Positions 1-9,966 are shown, counted from the stretch's first letter. The stretch: 64,000 nt of DNA from CAKVOD01 sp964606505 (GCA_964606505.1 CAZSGM010000006.1:45838-109837); one strand, 5' to 3'. The notes: generated by a model not told the origin, from the letters alone. Numbers and translations are program-made.

Positions 1-3000
1 CCGTCTTTAGACAGTGTTACCAATTTTTTAGTCTTGTTATCTGATAAGGTACCGTTTGAGAATGTTCCCGTCGTCGATATTGCCGCATTGTTCTCTTCGT
101 CCAAAAAGTATTGCTTAATTTGCGCTTCAGAAACATTAGACAAATTAGTAATTTGATACAATTTTGGACAGTTGTGGAATACATTGCTTTGTAAACTATT
201 TATAGTAGATGGCAATGTAAATTTCAAAAGCGAGTAACACGATTGGAAGGAATGATCCCCAAATAGTTGAATTTGAGAACTTTCGTTTATGCCTGTTTCT
301 GATAACTTCTCGCAGAAACTGAATGCAAAACTACCTATTGAAGTTACCGTATTAGGTATACTAATAGTCTCCAAAGACTTACACAAATAGAATGCACTCC
401 CACCAATTGTTGTTAATGTCGATGGAAGTAAAACATTTTTAAGTGCAATATCTTTATCGAACATCGAATTTGGCAATTCAGTAATTTTTGTTTGACTTAA
501 ATTAATCGTGGTTAAGTTTTCACAAATCCCAAACGCCCCCTGCCCAATAGATTGCACACTCGCTGGCAATGTAACACTTTGCAATCCATCACAATCGCGG
601 AATACATAATCTCCAATTGTTATTATGGAACTTGGCAAATTTAGCGTTTGTAAATTGTCGCAATTATAGAATGCTGCCTCTCCAATCTCAGTCAATGAAT
701 TTGGCAAGTTTAATTCTTCCACCACACAGTCAGCAAATGCATACATATTTATTTTTTCTACGCTATCAGGAATTGTTATTTTTTCGAACGCTGTATTATA
801 TCGGAACCCAAAATCACGTAGTCCCCCGTTATAATCGAAATATCCCTCAACTTCTTTTACTATATATGTATCAGGATTTCCATTCTCATAGAATTCTTCG
901 TCAACTATATAGCCTTGACAAAAATCTAATCCAAGAAGACCACTTACAGTGAATCCCGCGCTTTTTTTAATATATTTTGGAATTTCCAACTCATTATTAG
1001 GAGAATTATCTGGCGCATCCAACCCCTCGATGTAGTAAGACAAAAGATTTCTACACGCTGTTACATATTCATTCCCGCTTTCATCCGTTTTTATAAGATA
1101 ATTTACTTTTCGATATGTTTTACCCCAATATGCTTTAATTGTTGCATTTCCAGTTGAACTTGCTCCAATGGTTATACTCTTCTTTGCAACCTTATCCTCA
1201 GAATCAACATCAATCCAGCCAAGGAAGTTAGAGGTTGCGCAAGTTGGGTTTGCAATTGAAAGTTCGACTCCGTGTTCATATTCTACAGGGTTATTCTTGT
1301 TATCGACAGGGTCGGCATTATTAAGGTCGTAAGTAATTGTGAAGGTTTGCCCTTTTGTTCTAGCAATTAAGTTGTAATTTTGCGCTTCTTCCAACTTAAA
1401 TGTGTAAGTTAACTCCTCACAAACTGTTGTAGCACCAATCTCCCAACCCAAGAACTCATAATATTGCTTAAGCGTCGCAGTAACAGTTACATCCGCGAAA
1501 TAGTAGTACTCTCCTGCGCCAGTAAGCTCATCAATCCCGCTGTTAGTGGTATTTTGCCCGAGCGTAACCGTGTATTTATTCCTTTCGTACCTAAACTCAA
1601 CCACAGTTGACCCGTCAGGATTAATCGCTACCGCCTGTGCCGCAGGCGTCTTAAACCCAATCGTAGGGTACGGTGTAACGGTTATTGTCGACCCAGCCAT
1701 CGCTTTTTGTTTGGTGTCCGTTTCTATTAATGTGTAATCGCTACCGTCAACGGTCATTTGGTAATACCTAATTGTATAACTAACCTCAACCGCCTGATAG
1801 TTTGCCGTAAACGCCAAGTTTCTGCACTCTTCGCTAGGCACCACGGTCAAATTCTTTGTTGGCGTCGTTATGCTTTGGCTCGTCCAACCAGTAAACTCGC
1901 CGCCAACCATCGTTGGCTCAACCAAAGTGAACGCCGCAATATTAACGGTGTAACTCGTCGGGTTGCTTTGCCCCGCTGGTAATGTACCAAACCCGAGCTC
2001 ATACGTAATAGTGTACGTTACAATCTGCGCACTCACGCTAAAACTGAGGTTACTCTTTGGCATAGTGAACTCCTGCCTTTGCGCGCTTGCGTTCGTGATA
2101 ACATTTGTACCTGCCGTCTGCGTCCAACCTGCAAACGAGTACCCCCTCTCAAGTGATACCTCTACAACGACCGTTCTACCCCAGTAGTAGTTAAGGGACG
2201 TATCGGTAACACTCGCAATCCCGTCGCCAACAGTAGTGATAATTATTTCATACGAAACTCTTTGGTAGTCGTACTCAATAACCATCGAACCGTCTGCTGC
2301 TACCGTTTTTGTCTGCTTAGTCGGCGAAACGTATCCGTCCATAGTTTTAGGTTCAGGCGAAACCGTGGTATCCGTCGTTCCTGTCAGGTTTTCAACATCG
2401 CTAGGCTGCGTCCTGTTGTACTGCCCGTTTGCATCCATATAGTAGTGTTTTACAACATATGGCGTATTCGTATTAGGGGTAAAGTTTGCGACGTAACTGC
2501 GGTTGCCTAAACTTCCGTGAGTTATCGTCTGCCCGTCGAGCGCTGCACCATTTTCGTCGTACAGCGTCCAACCGGTAAAGGTGTACCCTATCTTTGTAAG
2601 GTCGCTAGGTGTTATGTCTGCAGACTTTTTGGTGTACACGATAGGGTAGTTCCCGCTGGCGACTTTGTTGCCGCCTGAATAATTGTAAGTTATGGTGTAT
2701 TCCACATCGCCAAACACGGCAGTATAGATTTTGTTGCCCGTGCTGCCGTTAATGGTAACAGTTTGCGCTTTATCGCTTATGCCCGTCCCGCTCCAGCCGA
2801 GGAAGTTTGTCCCAGCGAGCGTCGGGTTAACTAACGTAAAGTTATCTTTTACGGTGTAGGTTGTCCTGTTTGGGTTTGTGGCGCTGCCATTAAAGAGCGC
2901 GCCCGCTTCAACATTGTATGTGATTGTGTAAGTAATAATTTGCGCCTTTGCAACAAACGCTCTATCCGCCGTTCCAACCGTAAATGTATATACCAATCTA

Positions 3001-6000
3001 GTTGAAACATTTCCACCACTTTCAAACAATCCCGTGTAATTGTACCCATCTTTAACTGACACAGTAACAGTAATAGTTTGTCCGTAATAGTAGTCGCCGT
3101 TACCGCTCGCGCCGTAGTCATTTGCAATCGTTATTCCCGAAATACCCTCGCCGTCCGCACTAGTCGCGTCGTAACTTGCACTAATGTTTTGCTTATTTCT
3201 GCTGTAGTAGAATACAAATTTTGTCGAGCCGTCGCCCAAAACTTTCATCGTAATGCTAGGCTCTTGAGCAGTGAAGCCTGTAATCGTGATTGCTGACTGC
3301 GTTACGTCCGTATCTGTTCTTGCTGTTCCATTACTTGTTTGGTACAAGTCGTACTCTTCTAGGTTTGTGCTGCCGTTTAATGGTTGTAAACGGTATTCAA
3401 TAGTATAGAGAGTATCCGTTCTCGCTCTCCACGACGCAACAAATTTCCTATCGCCCGTGCTTTCAGAGCAGTAAATGGTTGTTGTGTCTTCCATTTCTTT
3501 CCACGTATCTGAACTTGTCTTTTCGTAGAGCGTCCAACCCGTGAAGTTGTAACCATCTCTCAATGGAGTTGGAGGCTCAATATCATCATCAATTACGCGA
3601 TAGGATTGTGGAGGCGTGTCGCCAGCTTTGAAGCGCCCACCATCTAATTCGTAAATAATGTTGTAACTTACAAGGTTCCACTGCGCTGTAAATGTCAAGT
3701 CTCTCGCGCGGCTTGTGTCAATCGTCATATCGACCGCCACTGCGTCCGTTATGGACTCGCGCCATCCTGTGAACGAGTAACCGTCTCTTGTAGGTTTTGG
3801 CAACACAAAGTCAGCCATTTCAACATTGTAAGTCATTGTTGTTGAACTTCCGCTTGGTAGTTTACCTCCTGCAAGTATCAAGATAATCGTGTATTGCTTT
3901 AGAATAAATGTTGCAGTAAACTCAAGGTCGCCAATGAACGCCCCTCTTGCAATCTCAACATTCATTAGAGTTTGCGTTTCGCCTGCGTAGGTGTACTCCC
4001 AACCTGCGAATGTGTAACCCTCTTTTTCTGGGTTTAAAAGCGCGAATGTTGACGTTTCAACATTATATGTTGTTGGGTTAGGGTTAGTTGCCGAACCTGC
4101 AAATGTTGCGCCGTCAACACCCTCATAGGTAATTGAGTAGTTGATTGGCGTGTAGTTTGCGACAAATTCCAAGTCAGATTTGCTGGTGCCCCTTTCGATT
4201 GTTACAACTGTTTGCGGCGTTGTGCCGTTGCTGCCCGTCCAGCCTGTAAACTCGTAACCTCTCAATGTTGGGTTATTGAGTGTAAATGTTTCTGTCTCAA
4301 TCGTGTATGTACTTGGATTTGTACAGCTGCCGCCATTTAAGTTGTAGGTTATGCTGTAACTATGCAGCGTCCAAACGGCGGTTACTGTTATGTCGCCGTA
4401 GCGTCCCGCAAAGGTCAAAAGACCGTCTCTTAGTGCAACGCCATCAACTTCCCAATTTACAAAGTCATACCCCTCACAAATTGGAGTGTCGACAACATAA
4501 GGGGCATCCTCTATTGTGAATGTATCCTTTTGAATTTGGTCAAAATGCGCGCCGTCGTGAATTAAATCATATGTTATGTTGTAAAGTATTGGCGTGTATT
4601 TAGCCGTGTATTCCCTGTTGTCAATGCTGCCTTTTGCAATTGTAACAGTCGCATTAACTTGCGTTTCGCCGTTAAGCTGCCAACCTGTGAATGTGTAGCC
4701 GCGCTTTTCAGGGTTATTGAGCGTAAAGTCGTCAGTCGAAACTCTAAACTCAGTTGGGTTAATAACCCCCGCCTCCAGTTGCCCACCTGCAAGGTCGTAC
4801 GATATCGTGTAAACCTTTTCTTTGTAGGTCGCGGTGTAACTGCGCTCTGCAGTCATTGCTGTAATGCGTACATCCATTGTTGGCTCGGTTAGTCCTTCGC
4901 CCGTCCAACCTGCAAACGTATACCCGCGCTCGCGCGTGTCAGGATAAATCAAAGTAAAATCGCTCTCAATCGTGCCAATTATAGGGTTGTGTGTGCCCGA
5001 ATAGTAGCCGTATTCGCCGATGTTGAGGTTTAGGTTGTATGAAATTAGCGTGTAACCCGCGTACAATGTGCAGTTTTGGCTCGGCATTTGGAAAGTCTTG
5101 AAGTTTACCTTTGTAAGCCCACTAATTTGCGTTCCTGTTGCGCCCGTGTCGACGTTATACCAGCCAACGAACGTGTAACCCGTTGGCGTTGGGTTGGCAG
5201 GAGCGGTCAAGTGAGATTGAAACTTCGCCTGCGTAGTCAAATAAACTTCGCCCTGCGACATATATGTAACGTCAAAATCCGACTCCTTGTAGACCGCGTT
5301 TAAGGAAACCTCGCTTATCCCGCCGTTTGTCAAGTCAAGTGAGAACCCCATCACGGTTAGGTCGTTTCTCATAACCGAAGCGCCGTCGCTAAAGGTTTTG
5401 CTGTTTATTTTCCAGTGTGAAAAAGTTTTGCCGTTCACTATAAATTGGGGGTTTTCCGCCTGTATCTCAGCAATTGGGCGCAGTCTGACTTGCGAAAGTC
5501 TGTTAGATGTATATTTGAATGTTGTCGCCTTTGAGTAGGTTGCGCCAATGTCTGAATAGGTGTACTTAATCGTGTAGATGTTCGCCGTGTAATACATAAA
5601 CAGCGACATCCCGTCCGCAGTCAACTCGCACTCCAAATCACTGGTTTTGCCGTCCGATGTTTCGCCCTCAAACAGTGTGTAACCGTCGAACTTAAGCTTG
5701 TCAGGCACAACAATCGTTCTGTTGAGTGCAGTTCCCGTTACTGGCTGTCTCAACATCGTTGCGTACACGCTGCCAGAGTCCTCGTCGTAAACCGCATAAT
5801 ATACCTTGTAGGTGTAAATGCGTTCTTCCTCAAAAACGGCAATCAAGGTAAAGTCCGAGTTTGCGGTAACCGCAGCGGCAGGTTGAACGCACGGCTCTAG
5901 CCCCGAAATCGACCAGCCCACGAACACGTAGCCCGCCTTTTTGAGTTTAGGCAACTCGCCGTAAGCTTGTTCCGTCCTAAGCGTTTTTTGATAGCCGTTT

Positions 6001-6194
6001 TCGCCGTAAACAAACCCACATAGGTCGCCGTCGATTTCGCCGCCCGAAGTGTCCAGCGTAACAACTACCTGTTTTGACTCGCTACTACCCGAGTTCGCAA
6101 TAAAAAAGTAGTAGTACGCGCCCGCACCGCCTGCTAACACTAATAAAACAAATATAACCAGAAAGATTTTCCCCGCTTTCCTCTTTTTATACAT
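1..6194 (-). CDS. Giant InlB B-repeat / BspA-like leucine-rich-repeat surface protein, 3' end outside window
   Basis: One reading frame stays open from an ATG at 6194 to the left edge, giving at least 2064 residues; I checked the frame at both ends and near 3.6 kb. The start follows an AAAGAGGG ribosome binding site. The N-terminus has lysine/arginine residues and then a hydrophobic stretch (about residues 10-30), which fits a signal anchor. Most of the protein is about twenty repeats of 70-80 residues with the GYTFxGW-type motif of InlB B-repeats (Flg_new/Listeria-Bacteroides repeat). The last 350 or so residues in the window (about 1-1050) are BspA-type leucine-rich repeats with xxIGxxAFxxCxxLxxxxLP patterns. 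Such proteins are cell-surface adhesins or matrix proteins. The anchor or true C-terminus lies outside the window. The ligand is unknown. Confidence 0.85.
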   Translation of the reverse strand, partial: MYKKRKAGKIFLVIFVLLVLAGGAGAYYYFFIANSGSSESKQVVVTLDTSGGEIDGDLCGFVYGENGYQKTLRTEQAYGELPKLKKAGYVFVGWSISGLEPCVQPAAAVTANSDFTLIAVFEEERIYTYKVYYAVYDEDSGSVYATMLRQPVTGTALNRTIVVPDKLKFDGYTLFEGETSDGKTSDLECELTADGMSLFMYYTANIYTIKYTYSDIGATYSKATTFKYTSNRLSQVRLRPIAEIQAENPQFIVNGKTFSHWKINSKTFSDGASVMRNDLTVMGFSLDLTNGGISEVSLNAVYKESDFDVTYMSQGEVYLTTQAKFQSHLTAPANPTPTGYTFVGWYNVDTGATGTQISGLTKVNFKTFQMPSQNCTLYAGYTLISYNLNLNIGEYGYYSGTHNPIIGTIESDFTLIYPDTRERGYTFAGWTGEGLTEPTMDVRITAMTAERSYTATYKEKVYTISYDLAGGQLEAGVINPTEFRVSTDDFTLNNPEKRGYTFTGWQLNGETQVNATVTIAKGSIDNREYTAKYTPILYNITYDLIHDGAHFDQIQKDTFTIEDAPYVVDTPICEGYDFVNWEVDGVALRDGLLTFAGRYGDITVTAVWTLHSYSITYNLNGGSCTNPSTYTIETETFTLNNPTLRGYEFTGWTGSNGTTPQTVVTIERGTSKSDLEFVANYTPINYSITYEGVDGATFAGSATNPNPTTYNVETSTFALLNPEKEGYTFAGWEYTYAGETQTLMNVEIARGAFIGDLEFTATFILKQYTIILILAGGKLPSGSSTTMTYNVEMADFVLPKPTRDGYSFTGWRESITDAVAVDMTIDTSRARDLTFTAQWNLVSYNIIYELDGGRFKAGDTPPQSYRVIDDDIEPPTPLRDGYNFTGWTLYEKTSSDTWKEMEDTTTIYCSESTGDRKFVASWRARTDTLYTIEYRLQPLNGSTNLEEYDLYQTSNGTARTDTDVTQSAITITGFTAQEPSITMKVLGDGSTKFVFYYSRNKQNISASYDATSADGEGISGITIANDYGASGNGDYYYGQTITVTVSVKDGYNYTGLFESGGNVSTRLVYTFTVGTADRAFVAKAQIITYTITYNVEAGALFNGSATNPNRTTYTVKDNFTLVNPTLAGTNFLGWSGTGISDKAQTVTINGSTGNKIYTAVFGDVEYTITYNYSGGNKVASGNYPIVYTKKSADITPSDLTKIGYTFTGWTLYDENGAALDGQTITHGSLGNRSYVANFTPNTNTPYVVKHYYMDANGQYNRTQPSDVENLTGTTDTTVSPEPKTMDGYVSPTKQTKTVAADGSMVIEYDYQRVSYEIIITTVGDGIASVTDTSLNYYWGRTVVVEVSLERGYSFAGWTQTAGTNVITNASAQRQEFTMPKSNLSFSVSAQIVTYTITYELGFGTLPAGQSNPTSYTVNIAAFTLVEPTMVGGEFTGWTSQSITTPTKNLTVVPSEECRNLAFTANYQAVEVSYTIRYYQMTVDGSDYTLIETDTKQKAMAGSTITVTPYPTIGFKTPAAQAVAINPDGSTVVEFRYERNKYTVTLGQNTTNSGIDELTGAGEYYYFADVTVTATLKQYYEFLGWEIGATTVCEELTYTFKLEEAQNYNLIARTKGQTFTITYDLNNADPVDNKNNPVEYEHGVELSIANPTCATSNFLGWIDVDSEDKVAKKSITIGASSTGNATIKAYWGKTYRKVNYLIKTDESGNEYVTACRNLLSYYIEGLDAPDNSPNNELEIPKYIKKSAGFTVSGLLGLDFCQGYIVDEEFYENGNPDTYIVKEVEGYFDYNGGLRDFGFRYNTAFEKITIPDSVEKINMYAFADCVVEELNLPNSLTEIGEAAFYNCDNLQTLNLPSSIITIGDYVFRDCDGLQSVTLPASVQSIGQGAFGICENLTTINLSQTKITELPNSMFDKDIALKNVLLPSTLTTIGGSAFYLCKSLETISIPNTVTSIGSFAFSFCEKLSETGINESSQIQLFGDHSFQSCYSLLKFTLPSTINSLQSNVFHNCPKLYQITNLSNVSEAQIKQYFLDEENNAAISTTGTFSNGTLSDNKTKKLVTLSKD

Positions 6195-6305
6195 CTCTAA
6201 AGCCCTCTTTGTATAATTTTAGCAAATTTTACAAAAAATATCAAATAAAAAGCAATGTTTTGTCGAATATTAGAAAGCCTACTGTAAAATAACTATTAAA
6301 GCAAC

Positions 6306-6341
6306 AAAAAAAACTAAGTTCACGTTTGTAAACTTAGTTTT
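6306..6341 (-). terminator. Rho-independent terminator of lipoprotein gene
   Basis: An 11-bp perfect stem (6310-6320 with 6331-6341, loop 10) sits 26 bases after the stop codon at 6367. On the minus strand it is followed by a run of T. It separates the lipoprotein gene from the surface protein gene. Confidence 0.75.
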
Positions 6342-6366
6342 AAACAGATTTCTAAATTATTACCTA

Positions 6367-7260
6367 TTAAGCAGCAATTGCTGTAGGTGTTGTTGTTTCT
6401 TCAGTGTACTCATCCAAACTAGGAAGTTCGATTTTTTGCTCCCCGAAACTCATATTGATTGAACCATCAATATGGAACATCTTTTCTGTGTACTTGTCAG
6501 CGTTAGCAATATCTTCAGCTGAAGGAGTAGCATCAGTAGTAACCTTCATTGCGAACATATCCAAGTTAACTGACAATTTTGAGAACAAACCATCTCTAAT
6601 TTCGATTTTGATTTCTCCACTAATCTTAGCCATATTAGGTATTAAGATGTAACCTTTCATATTAAGGTTGAAGTCGTTTTCTCCAGTCTTTGTAGCGTCC
6701 AATTTCATTGTTTCTGATTCAAGACTCATTTCACTAAAGTCTACGTCAAGCATTCCCCCAAGCATAGCATCGTCGCCATCTGCCGGAATCATTGCAATAA
6801 GCCCGCTAATAAGCCCTGATATATCTCCTGCTAATACAGCGTCAAAACCTTCAGGTATTTCAACATACATCTTATTTACGGTGTCCATAACTAAATATTT
6901 TTCGCCGTTCTTTCCAATAACCATGCTTATTTCATCCGCTGCTTTGAGAGATACTGACATTTTAACATCATCAACAGTTGTTTTACCATCTTTTTCTGAG
7001 GTTGTAACTGCCTTTTTAACTGTGCCAGTAACTTCTCCCTTTTGGTCTTCTGTTGCGCCCATTACGCCCTTAGAAATTTTGTAATTTGCTTTTAATTCAA
7101 TTTTGAAATCTGTAGAAACTTTTCCAGTTTCAGTTATTGCAGCCGCAAATGCAGCGTCTGCATCTTCTGTAGTAATTTTTTCGCCGCCGCACGCTGTGAA
7201 GAACAATGCGCAAGGCAAAATTGCCAACATAGCAAAAATTGCTTTTATACTATTTTTCAT
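6367..7260 (-). CDS. Putative secreted lipoprotein (paralogue 1)
   Basis: The 297-residue product starts with MKNSIKAIF, a hydrophobic stretch and the lipobox FTAC (cysteine near residue 24), so it is predicted to be a lipid-anchored exported protein. The ATG follows an AAGGAGAAGGG ribosome binding site. The mature part is rich in alternating polar/hydrophobic segments, suggesting a beta-rich LolA/LppX-like fold, but I do not recognise the family. It is a paralogue of the protein at 8746-9666: the signal peptide and the CGGEKITTE start of the mature protein match almost exactly, while the rest has diverged (299 versus 306-residue size class, similar order of segments). A perfect consensus promoter precedes it, so strong expression is likely. 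The function is unknown. Confidence 0.85.
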   Translation of the reverse strand: MKNSIKAIFAMLAILPCALFFTACGGEKITTEDADAAFAAAITETGKVSTDFKIELKANYKISKGVMGATEDQKGEVTGTVKKAVTTSEKDGKTTVDDVKMSVSLKAADEISMVIGKNGEKYLVMDTVNKMYVEIPEGFDAVLAGDISGLISGLIAMIPADGDDAMLGGMLDVDFSEMSLESETMKLDATKTGENDFNLNMKGYILIPNMAKISGEIKIEIRDGLFSKLSVNLDMFAMKVTTDATPSAEDIANADKYTEKMFHIDGSINMSFGEQKIELPSLDEYTEETTTPTAIAA

Positions 7261-7295
7261 TTCCCTTCTCCTTATTAATTTATTAGTATAACCTT

Positions 7296-7324
7296 ATTAT
7301 ACGGGTTTAAAAAATAAATGTCAA
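7296..7324 (-). promoter_or_regulatory. Sigma-70/SigA promoter of lipoprotein 1
   Basis: On the minus strand TTGACA (7319-7324) and TATAAT (7296-7301) are separated by exactly 17 bases. Both boxes match the consensus fully, and the ATG follows 36 bases downstream. Confidence 0.8.
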
Positions 7325-7483
7325 CCGTTTACGCATAATTTTTAAAAAAATATTCAAATTTTTACGCGCCTTAGGTATCAACCCTTTCCCGCTTACTTTA
7401 TATACAAATCACATTTCAAAAATGTTGGTGTTTTTCAAAAAAAATATAAAAATATAAATGTTATAAAAATGCAAAAGTAAGAA

Positions 7484-7545
7484 TAAAAAAATCTAAGCAA
7501 TTCAAGCATTTTAAATTACTTGAAATTACTTAGAAATTGCTTAGA
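7484..7545. terminator. AT-rich hairpin, possible terminator
   Basis: An 11-bp stem (7492-7502 with 7535-7545) encloses an inner CAAG/CTTG pairing. On the minus strand a T-run follows. It lies 200 bases beyond the GT8 stop and may be a backup terminator. The rest of 7325-7677 is AT-rich with no gene that I can see. Confidence 0.4.
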
Positions 7546-7677
7546 CACTAAAAACAACCCAACTTCAACTGCCCCGTTTTGTTATTCGCCCCAACGTTTG
7601 CCCTAACTACATATACGTCTAACTTAATTTAGGCAAAACAATTTAGCTGCACACCCCTTGCCATTTGTCATTAAGTC

Positions 7678-7737
7678 AACAAAAAAACAACGCCTTATAA
7701 AGTGAACCCCACCGGCGGACACTCTACTTATTAGGCG
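7678..7737 (-). terminator. Terminator of GT8 gene
   Basis: The CGCCT/AGGCG stem (7691-7695 with 7733-7737), AGTG/CACT (7701-7704 with 7720-7723) and a GC-rich tip form a long hairpin. On the minus strand it ends in TTGTTTTTTTG. It begins 14 bases after the GT8 stop codon. Confidence 0.6.
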
Positions 7738-7750
7738 CTGCATACTAATA

Positions 7751-8572
7751 TTATTTAAACAATTCAATATTTTCCTTTTTTATTCTATCCAACTCTTCAT
7801 AGATATACGCATACTGCGGATAAATTTTTACCATATAATCGACTTCGTCCGTTTTAATCCTGTGAAACCACTTTTTCGTAGGGAATATCTTTGATTCTCT
7901 CGTTCCGCAGACGTGATGAATAATACTATCTTTGTCGTACTTATAACAGTTATACTTCTTAGAAATGATTTTCCTTTTTTTGCAGGCGGTATTGAGTGCG
8001 CTCATATCAATGTACCACATATATTTTTTTTCTGCACAAAGTTTGCACGCTTTTTCAAGGAGCCCCGTCTCTCTTATCATTTTCATATTCATTAGCATAA
8101 CGCCACTTTGAAAATAGTTTGTAATTCTTCCTGCGTCTCTTCTCCCTGCGATTTCGACATTAGAAACATCAATGTCCCACACTTCCTTAACGTCACCATT
8201 AAAAATAGTATCCGCATCAAGATAAAGCGCCTTGTCAGGTATCTCAGGAACGAGGTGCATCAAAAGCCTAACCGTTACATAATAAGAATACCATTTGTTA
8301 TGAAGATTGGATCCCTTTAATAGGTATTTCTTAAATTCTTCCGAAACATCCACCGACTTATATGTACTTTCAGGGTTCGCTTTTTTCAAAATACTTTCGC
8401 ACAATTTATCATCTTCTTCGGTAAACTTCTTCCCTTTTGCGTTAAATTCAGGGATTTCTACCGTTAGATTAATAACGTTTATTGGCTCTTTTGTATGTTT
8501 TGCAAGCGAAATAAGTGAAACAAGCTGTTGCACCAATAACTTTTTATCAACGCAATACACAAGATTAATCAT
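7751..8572 (-). CDS. Family 8 glycosyltransferase
   Basis: The 273-residue protein matches GT8 (galactosyl/glucosyltransferase, GT-A fold). It has the YLDADT motif with the metal-binding DxD at D119/D121, the preceding hydrophobic strand, and the C-terminal IIHHVCG (about 217-223), which corresponds to the family's HxxG metal/UDP-binding site. There is no signal peptide or membrane segment, so it should work in the cytoplasm, transferring a sugar from a UDP-sugar to a surface glycan or protein. The start follows AGGGGAG. It stands alone between two paralogous lipoproteins, each with its own promoter and terminator, so no operon partner reveals the acceptor. Confidence 0.85.
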   Translation of the reverse strand: MINLVYCVDKKLLVQQLVSLISLAKHTKEPINVINLTVEIPEFNAKGKKFTEEDDKLCESILKKANPESTYKSVDVSEEFKKYLLKGSNLHNKWYSYYVTVRLLMHLVPEIPDKALYLDADTIFNGDVKEVWDIDVSNVEIAGRRDAGRITNYFQSGVMLMNMKMIRETGLLEKACKLCAEKKYMWYIDMSALNTACKKRKIISKKYNCYKYDKDSIIHHVCGTRESKIFPTKKWFHRIKTDEVDYMVKIYPQYAYIYEELDRIKKENIELFK

Positions 8573-8606
8573 TAAATTCTCCCCTTTGTCATTTGTAAGT
8601 TAATTA

Positions 8607-8635
8607 AGTATACACCAAAAACAAAATTAAATCAA
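8607..8635 (-). promoter_or_regulatory. Promoter of GT8 gene
   Basis: TTGATT (8630-8635), 17 bases and TATACT (8607-8612) on the minus strand lie 35 bases before the GT8 start. Confidence 0.55.
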
Positions 8636-8683
8636 GCATTCTCCACAATTGATTGTCAAATATCTGACACTCTTTATTATAAA

Positions 8684-8721
8684 AACAAAAAACACCAAGT
8701 CTCCAAGTGTAGACTCAGTGT
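8684..8721 (-). terminator. Terminator of lipoprotein 2
   Basis: In the minus-strand RNA an 11-bp stem (8711-8721 with 8692-8702, two G-U pairs) has an 8-base loop. It is followed by a T-rich run and lies 25 bases after the stop codon at 8746. Confidence 0.7.
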
Positions 8722-8745
8722 CAAATCAGTTTTCAAATTACATTA

Positions 8746-9666
8746 TTAAGCTGCATCCCCATTAGTGTATCCGTCAAGAGAGCTTGGCAAATTAATAGCT
8801 TGTTTACCATAACTCATCTCAATTTTAGCGTCAATAGAAACTGTTTCTTTAGTGTACTTGTCGATGTTATTGATGTCTGCCACATCTTCTGGAATATAAC
8901 CAGTAAAGTCAACATCTATTAGTGAAAGTTTACCATCTTTAATTTTTATTTCGATGTTACCTACAATCTTACCTTGCCCTTCAATGAAGGTATAACCGTT
9001 AAACTTAAGTGTGTAGTTGTTATCGCCCGTCTTTTCAGCTTCCAACTTAAATGTCTCAGATTCAAAGAGCATTGCATCAAAATCAAGCGTGCCCAACAAT
9101 GCCATAAACCCGTCAGAAGAAGCAGTTGTATCGCCAGCGTCTTCGCCTTCACCTTCACCTTCGCTTGCCATAATAAACGCAAGCATTGCAGGTGCAAGTT
9201 CTGAGATATTCATCGCCAAAAATGGTTGATACACAGCAGGTAATGTCATGTATTCTTTCTGTCCATTCATATGGTTTAAAAGAAGGATTTTGTCTCCAAT
9301 CTTTCCTACTTGTAACTTTGTGCCCTCAGCTATCGCCCCATCGGTTCCGAGGTCAACTTTATCAAACACGATTTCGAGTTTAACTTTATCAATGTTAACC
9401 TCATCACCCTTTTTTGTTGCTTCCCCTGATTTTTTAATTGTAGTCCCAACCTCACCATTAGTTGGTGTAGGTGTAAGTTTGCTTCCGAATTTTAAATTAA
9501 TTTTCATTTGAAAATCCGATGAAACTTCGCCAGTTTGCTCAACTGCAGCCGCAAATGCTTCTTGTGCAGCTTCAGTAGTAATCTTTTCGCCACCGCACGC
9601 CGTGAAGAACAATGCACAAGGCAAAATTGCTAACATAGCGAAAATTGCTTTTATACTATTTTTCAT
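8746..9666 (-). CDS. Putative secreted lipoprotein (paralogue 2)
   Basis: I place the start at the ATG at 9666, giving MKNSIKAIF and 306 residues, as in the paralogue at 6367-7260. The upstream in-frame ATG at 9681 would put the GAGGAGA ribosome binding site inside the gene. It has the same lipobox (FTAC) and the same CGGEKITTE start of the mature part. A Glu/Gly-rich insert (EGEGEGEDAGD, about residues 165-180 of the mature protein) is absent from paralogue 1. The signal-peptide DNA of the two genes is nearly identical while the rest has diverged, which suggests duplication followed by gene conversion or constraint on the export signal. The function is unknown; it probably sits on the outer face of the membrane. 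Confidence 0.85.
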   Translation of the reverse strand: MKNSIKAIFAMLAILPCALFFTACGGEKITTEAAQEAFAAAVEQTGEVSSDFQMKINLKFGSKLTPTPTNGEVGTTIKKSGEATKKGDEVNIDKVKLEIVFDKVDLGTDGAIAEGTKLQVGKIGDKILLLNHMNGQKEYMTLPAVYQPFLAMNISELAPAMLAFIMASEGEGEGEDAGDTTASSDGFMALLGTLDFDAMLFESETFKLEAEKTGDNNYTLKFNGYTFIEGQGKIVGNIEIKIKDGKLSLIDVDFTGYIPEDVADINNIDKYTKETVSIDAKIEMSYGKQAINLPSSLDGYTNGDAA

Positions 9667-9700
9667 TTCATTTCTCCTCATTTTTTATCAGTATAATTAT

Positions 9701-9729
9701 ACTATACATACTATACAATAAAATGTCAA
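9701..9729 (-). promoter_or_regulatory. Promoter of lipoprotein 2
   Basis: TTGACA (9724-9729) and TATAGT (9701-9706) with a 17-base spacer on the minus strand lie 35 bases before the ATG at 9666. The layout is the same as at the paralogous gene. Confidence 0.7.
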
Positions 9730-9874
9730 TCATTTTTTTTTTGCAATTTGAAAATTTTTCTAAAAATATTTTAAACCACAACATCATATATTATAAGTTT
9801 CCAACATTGTATATCCCAAGTCTCCAACATTACACAATGCCCTAATATTAAGAAAAACATTCGCAAACAACCAC

Positions 9875-9903
9875 TTGTATTTTTGGCGTTTATATGTTAT
9901 AAT
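9875..9903 (+). promoter_or_regulatory. Promoter of ABC-F gene
   Basis: TTGTAT (9875-9880), 17 bases and an extended -10 (TGT-TATAAT, 9898-9903). The predicted leader of about 57 bases holds a hairpin (9917-9926 with 9937-9946, one mismatch) just before the ribosome binding site. Leaders of ABC-F genes are often regulatory, but no leader peptide is evident here. Confidence 0.6.
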
Positions 9904-9966
9904 TACCAAACATTTTGCAAGTCGCAGCGTTTTTATTGCAACTTGCTTATCATACTAGGAGGATAT

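Noticed and set aside
6367..7260. Plus-strand frames opposite the lipoproteins (6404-7291, 9017-9511)
   Set aside because: They are complements of real genes without ribosome binding sites.
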